Assembly (NCBI GenBank): GCA_028283725.1 | Contig: JAPWKC010000003.1 | Coordinates: 62,001-126,000 of the forward strand | Direction: 5' to 3' | Origin: Neorhizobium sp. | Lineage (GTDB): Bacteria > Pseudomonadota > Alphaproteobacteria > Rhizobiales > Rhizobiaceae | DNA: 64,000 nt | Shown: positions 61,609 to 64,000 of the stretch, one piece after another | Layout: each line of letters begins with the position of its first letter | Position numbering within the stretch: the first letter of the stretch is position 1 | The notes under the pieces: generated by a model | Seen by the model: only the letters and a program-made list of their open reading frames with translations | Databases searched by the model: none | What the model was told of the DNA's origin: nothing | Translations under genes and position numbers: made by a program

Positions 61609-63117
61609 ATGGATTTCTTCGCCAATCTGGCGCTCGGCTTTGCCACGGCGTCCTCGATCGAAAACCTGTTCTTCTGCCTGATCGGGGTGCTGCTCGGCAC
61701 GCTGATCGGGGTTTTGCCCGGCATCGGCGCAACGGCGACGATCGCCATGCTTTTGCCGATCACCTTCCAGCTGGAGCCGGTCTCGTCGCTGATCATGCTC
61801 GCCGGCATCTATTACGGCGCGCAATATGGCGGCTCGACCACGGCGATCCTCATCAACATGCCGGGCGAATCCTCGTCCGCCGTCACCGCCATCGACGGCT
61901 ACCAGATGGCGCGCAAGGGCAAGGCCGGGGCAGCGCTTGCGATTGCAGCCATCGGCTCGTTCTTCGCCGGTACGGTGTCGACCTTTCTCGTCGCCATCTT
62001 CGCGCCACCGCTCACGGCCATCGCGCTCAAATTCGGCGCTGCGGAATATTTCTCGCTGATGGTCGTCGGCCTCGTCTCGTCGATCGCGCTGGCGCATGGC
62101 TCGATCATCAAGGCGCTTGCCATGGTGGTGCTCGGGCTGCTTCTGGGGTTGGTCGGCACCGATATCTATACCGGCACGCCGCGCTTCACGCTCGGCATCC
62201 GCGAATATGCCGACGGGCTGAATTTCGTCGCGGTGGCCGTCGGCGTTTTCGGGGTGGCGGAGATCCTGCGCAATCTGGAAAACGAAAAGACCCGCACCGT
62301 GCTGGTGGCCAAGGTTTCCGGCCTGATGCCGAGCGGCGAGGATTTTCGCGCCATGGTCGGGCCGGTGCTGCGCGGCACGGCGATCGGCTCGATCCTCGGC
62401 ATTCTTCCCGGCGGCGGGGCGATCCTTGCCTCGTTTGCCTCCTATACGGTGGAAAAGAAGGTTTCCAAGCATCCCGAACAGTTCGGCCATGGCGCGGTTG
62501 CAGGCGTCGCGGGGCCGGAATCGGCCAACAATGCCGGCGCCCAGACCTCGTTCATTCCGCTTCTCACGCTCGGTATTCCCGCCAATCCCGTCATGGCGCT
62601 GATGGTGGGGGCGATGATCATCCAGGGCATCGTGCCGGGGCCGAATGTCGCCGTGGAACAGCCGGCGCTGTTCTGGGGCATCATCGCTTCGATGTGGATC
62701 GGCAACCTGATGCTGGTCGTGCTCAACCTGCCGCTGATCGGGCTCTGGGTGAAGCTGCTCACCATTCCCTATTACGTGCTGTTCCCGATCATCATGGCCT
62801 TCTGTGCCATCGGGGTCTACAGCGTCAATTCCAACGTCTACGACCTTTATGCGGTCGCCTTTTTCGGGTTGATCGGCTACCTGCTCGCCAAACTCCGCTG
62901 CGAGCCGGCGCCGCTTCTGCTCGGCTTCGTGCTCGGGCCGCTTCTGGAAGAAAATCTGCGCCGCGCGATGATCCTGTCACGCGGCGATCCCTCGACCTTC
63001 GTGACCCGGCCGATCAGCGCCGGGCTGCTGCTGGTGGCTGTTGCCGTGCTCGTCGTCGTCTTCCTGCCGAGCGTGAAGAAAAAGCGCGACGAGGTGTTCG
63101 TCGAGGAGGAGGGGTGA
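61609..63117 (+). CDS. tctA: Tripartite tricarboxylate transporter large membrane subunit (TctA)
   Basis: A 502-residue, 11-12-helix permease of the tripartite tricarboxylate transporter family. Conserved stretches include GVLPGIGATATIAMLLPITF, YYGAQYGGSTTAILINMPGE and SANNAGAQTSFIPLLTLGIP. It carries solute across the inner membrane using an ion gradient. AAGGA lies about 11 bp upstream of the ATG. It is the last gene of tctCBA. Confidence 0.93.
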   Translation: MDFFANLALGFATASSIENLFFCLIGVLLGTLIGVLPGIGATATIAMLLPITFQLEPVSSLIMLAGIYYGAQYGGSTTAILINMPGESSSAVTAIDGYQMARKGKAGAALAIAAIGSFFAGTVSTFLVAIFAPPLTAIALKFGAAEYFSLMVVGLVSSIALAHGSIIKALAMVVLGLLLGLVGTDIYTGTPRFTLGIREYADGLNFVAVAVGVFGVAEILRNLENEKTRTVLVAKVSGLMPSGEDFRAMVGPVLRGTAIGSILGILPGGGAILASFASYTVEKKVSKHPEQFGHGAVAGVAGPESANNAGAQTSFIPLLTLGIPANPVMALMVGAMIIQGIVPGPNVAVEQPALFWGIIASMWIGNLMLVVLNLPLIGLWVKLLTIPYYVLFPIIMAFCAIGVYSVNSNVYDLYAVAFFGLIGYLLAKLRCEPAPLLLGFVLGPLLEENLRRAMILSRGDPSTFVTRPISAGLLLVAVAVLVVVFLPSVKKKRDEVFVEEEG

Positions 63118-63150
63118 GGCCTCCAGCGCTCTGCCGCACGCCGCTCTGCC

Positions 63151-64000
63151 TCACACAGTTTGCAGCACCTGCAACTCCTCGATCGGGGCGTGGCCGGCAA
63201 TGCGTTTCAGGAGCAGCCTGCCCATGATGTTGCCGGCCTCCGACAGGTCCTCGTAGATCGTCTCGATCTTCGGGCGGATCTCGTCGAACAGGCCGGATGT
63301 CTGTTTGGCCACCAGCCTGATATCGCGGCCGATCGCAAGATCGTGGTCGTAGGCGGCAGACATGACCGACAGCGCCGAGACTTCGCCGCCGCAGATGAAG
63401 CCGTCCGGCCGGTCGGCGCGCGCCATCGCCTCGAAGACCACGGCGCGCACGGCTTCCGACTTGCTGTCGAGCGTCACGCCGGAGGCGATTTCGAAGGCGA
63501 TGCCTTCCTCGCGCACCGCCGTCATGAAGCCGTGGCGCATGTGCTGGCAGAAGGTGAAGCGGTCTGGCGGAAGAATGATGAAGAGCTTGCGACAGCCGGC
63601 CTCGATCAGGCTGCGAGCCGCCCGGTAGGCGAAGGCGTAATTGTCGTAATCGACGAAGGGATGCGGCGTCGCAAGCTCGGTTCGGCCATGACAGACGAAG
63701 GGAAAATCGTTTTCCATCAGAAACTTGACACGGTCATCTGAGGGTTGCGTGCGCGAGAAGAGAAGACCGTCCGCCATGCGGTTGCGGACGATATGGGCGA
63801 CCGGATCGAGCGCCGGCGTATCGGAAAAATGCGGGGTGATGATCAGGTGATAGGGCGTCTCGCGCAGCGCCGCCGAGAGGCCACGGATCATCGAGGCGCC
63901 ATAGCCCAGAATTTCCTCATGCGGGTCGAGAACGAGGCTGATGACATTGGTGCGGCCGGTGCGCAGGCGCTGGGCGGCGCGATCGGGAAAATAGCCGAGG
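63151..64000 (-). CDS. LacI-family regulator, N terminus beyond window
   Basis: The sugar-binding-protein-like effector domain of a LacI/GalR regulator, open through the right edge. Near the edge it reads LGYFPDRAAQRLRTGRTN, the usual link between the missing DNA-binding domain and the effector domain, then VISLVLDPHEEILGYGAS. Later parts include GFICGGEVSALSVMSAAYDH and ETIYEDLSEAGNIMGRLLLK. It converges on tctA with 33 bp between stops and may regulate a gene set to the right. Confidence 0.88.
   Translation of the reverse strand, partial: LGYFPDRAAQRLRTGRTNVISLVLDPHEEILGYGASMIRGLSAALRETPYHLIITPHFSDTPALDPVAHIVRNRMADGLLFSRTQPSDDRVKFLMENDFPFVCHGRTELATPHPFVDYDNYAFAYRAARSLIEAGCRKLFIILPPDRFTFCQHMRHGFMTAVREEGIAFEIASGVTLDSKSEAVRAVVFEAMARADRPDGFICGGEVSALSVMSAAYDHDLAIGRDIRLVAKQTSGLFDEIRPKIETIYEDLSEAGNIMGRLLLKRIAGHAPIEELQVLQTV

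Noticed and set aside
1-64000. tRNA, rRNA, insertion sequence, prophage or integrase genes
   Set aside because: No tRNA T-loop with matching stems, rRNA segment, transposase, integrase or phage structural protein was recognised on either strand.

Overview
The window reads as chromosome- or megaplasmid-type DNA from a Rhizobiaceae alphaproteobacterium (Rhizobium/Agrobacterium/Sinorhizobium relatives). It is GC-rich, its coding strands throw long antisense shadow ORFs, and its first 18.5 kb carry an almost complete succinoglycan (exo) locus in Sinorhizobium meliloti order. No rRNA, tRNA, CRISPR array, transposase or prophage gene was seen. Species cannot be fixed from the sequence alone.

Region 1 (1-18,531), succinoglycan: exoQ (cut by the window edge), exoF and exoY run leftward. 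A 0.7 kb regulatory gap separates them from exoX and exoU (rightward). Then come exoV/exoW (leftward), exoT (rightward) and the rightward operon exoH-K-(L+A)-M-O-N-P, closed by a strong hairpin. The genes cover precursor supply (ExoN), lipid-linked initiation (ExoY), stepwise glucosylation (ExoA, L, M, O, U, W), decoration (ExoV pyruvyl, ExoH succinyl), flipping, polymerisation and export (ExoT, Q, P, F), regulation (ExoX) and cleavage (ExoK). Two features stand out: exoL and exoA form one uninterrupted reading frame, and exoI is missing from its usual place between exoT and exoH.

Region 2 (18.5-45.3 kb), general metabolism: an adenine deaminase gene broken by an apparent one-base insertion, an M20 peptidase, a PhnB-like protein, a lone DnaB/RecA-like ATPase, a GNAT acetyltransferase and a cupin. 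A TetR gene with a palindromic operator lies divergent from a PaoABC-type molybdenum aldehyde oxidoreductase operon. Next are a sulfite-oxidase-like protein, two aminotransferases, a DUF763 protein, and a YCII gene whose 3' end is tandemly repeated with a 208-bp period. An XRE-cupin regulator lies divergent from a flavin monooxygenase/MFS/aminotransferase operon. A phosphoribosyltransferase follows, then a YbhP/YbhN/ClsB-like membrane-lipid trio, a DUF892 ferritin-like protein and small proteins.

Region 3 (45.6-57.0 kb), a second polysaccharide locus, all leftward: Wzx-type flippase, Wzz/GumC-type chain-length protein, Wzy-type polymerase, NodB-type deacetylase, two GT4 and one GT2 glycosyltransferases, and a secreted clan GH-A hydrolase. 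It has no initiating sugar-phosphate transferase and no Wza-type exporter, so it probably borrows these. It is the best candidate here for an undescribed system.

Region 4 (57.4-64.0 kb): a mercuric-reductase-like flavoprotein, a G-quadruplex-prone spacer, a DUF4126 membrane protein, a tripartite tricarboxylate transporter (tctCBA), and a LacI-type regulator cut by the window edge.
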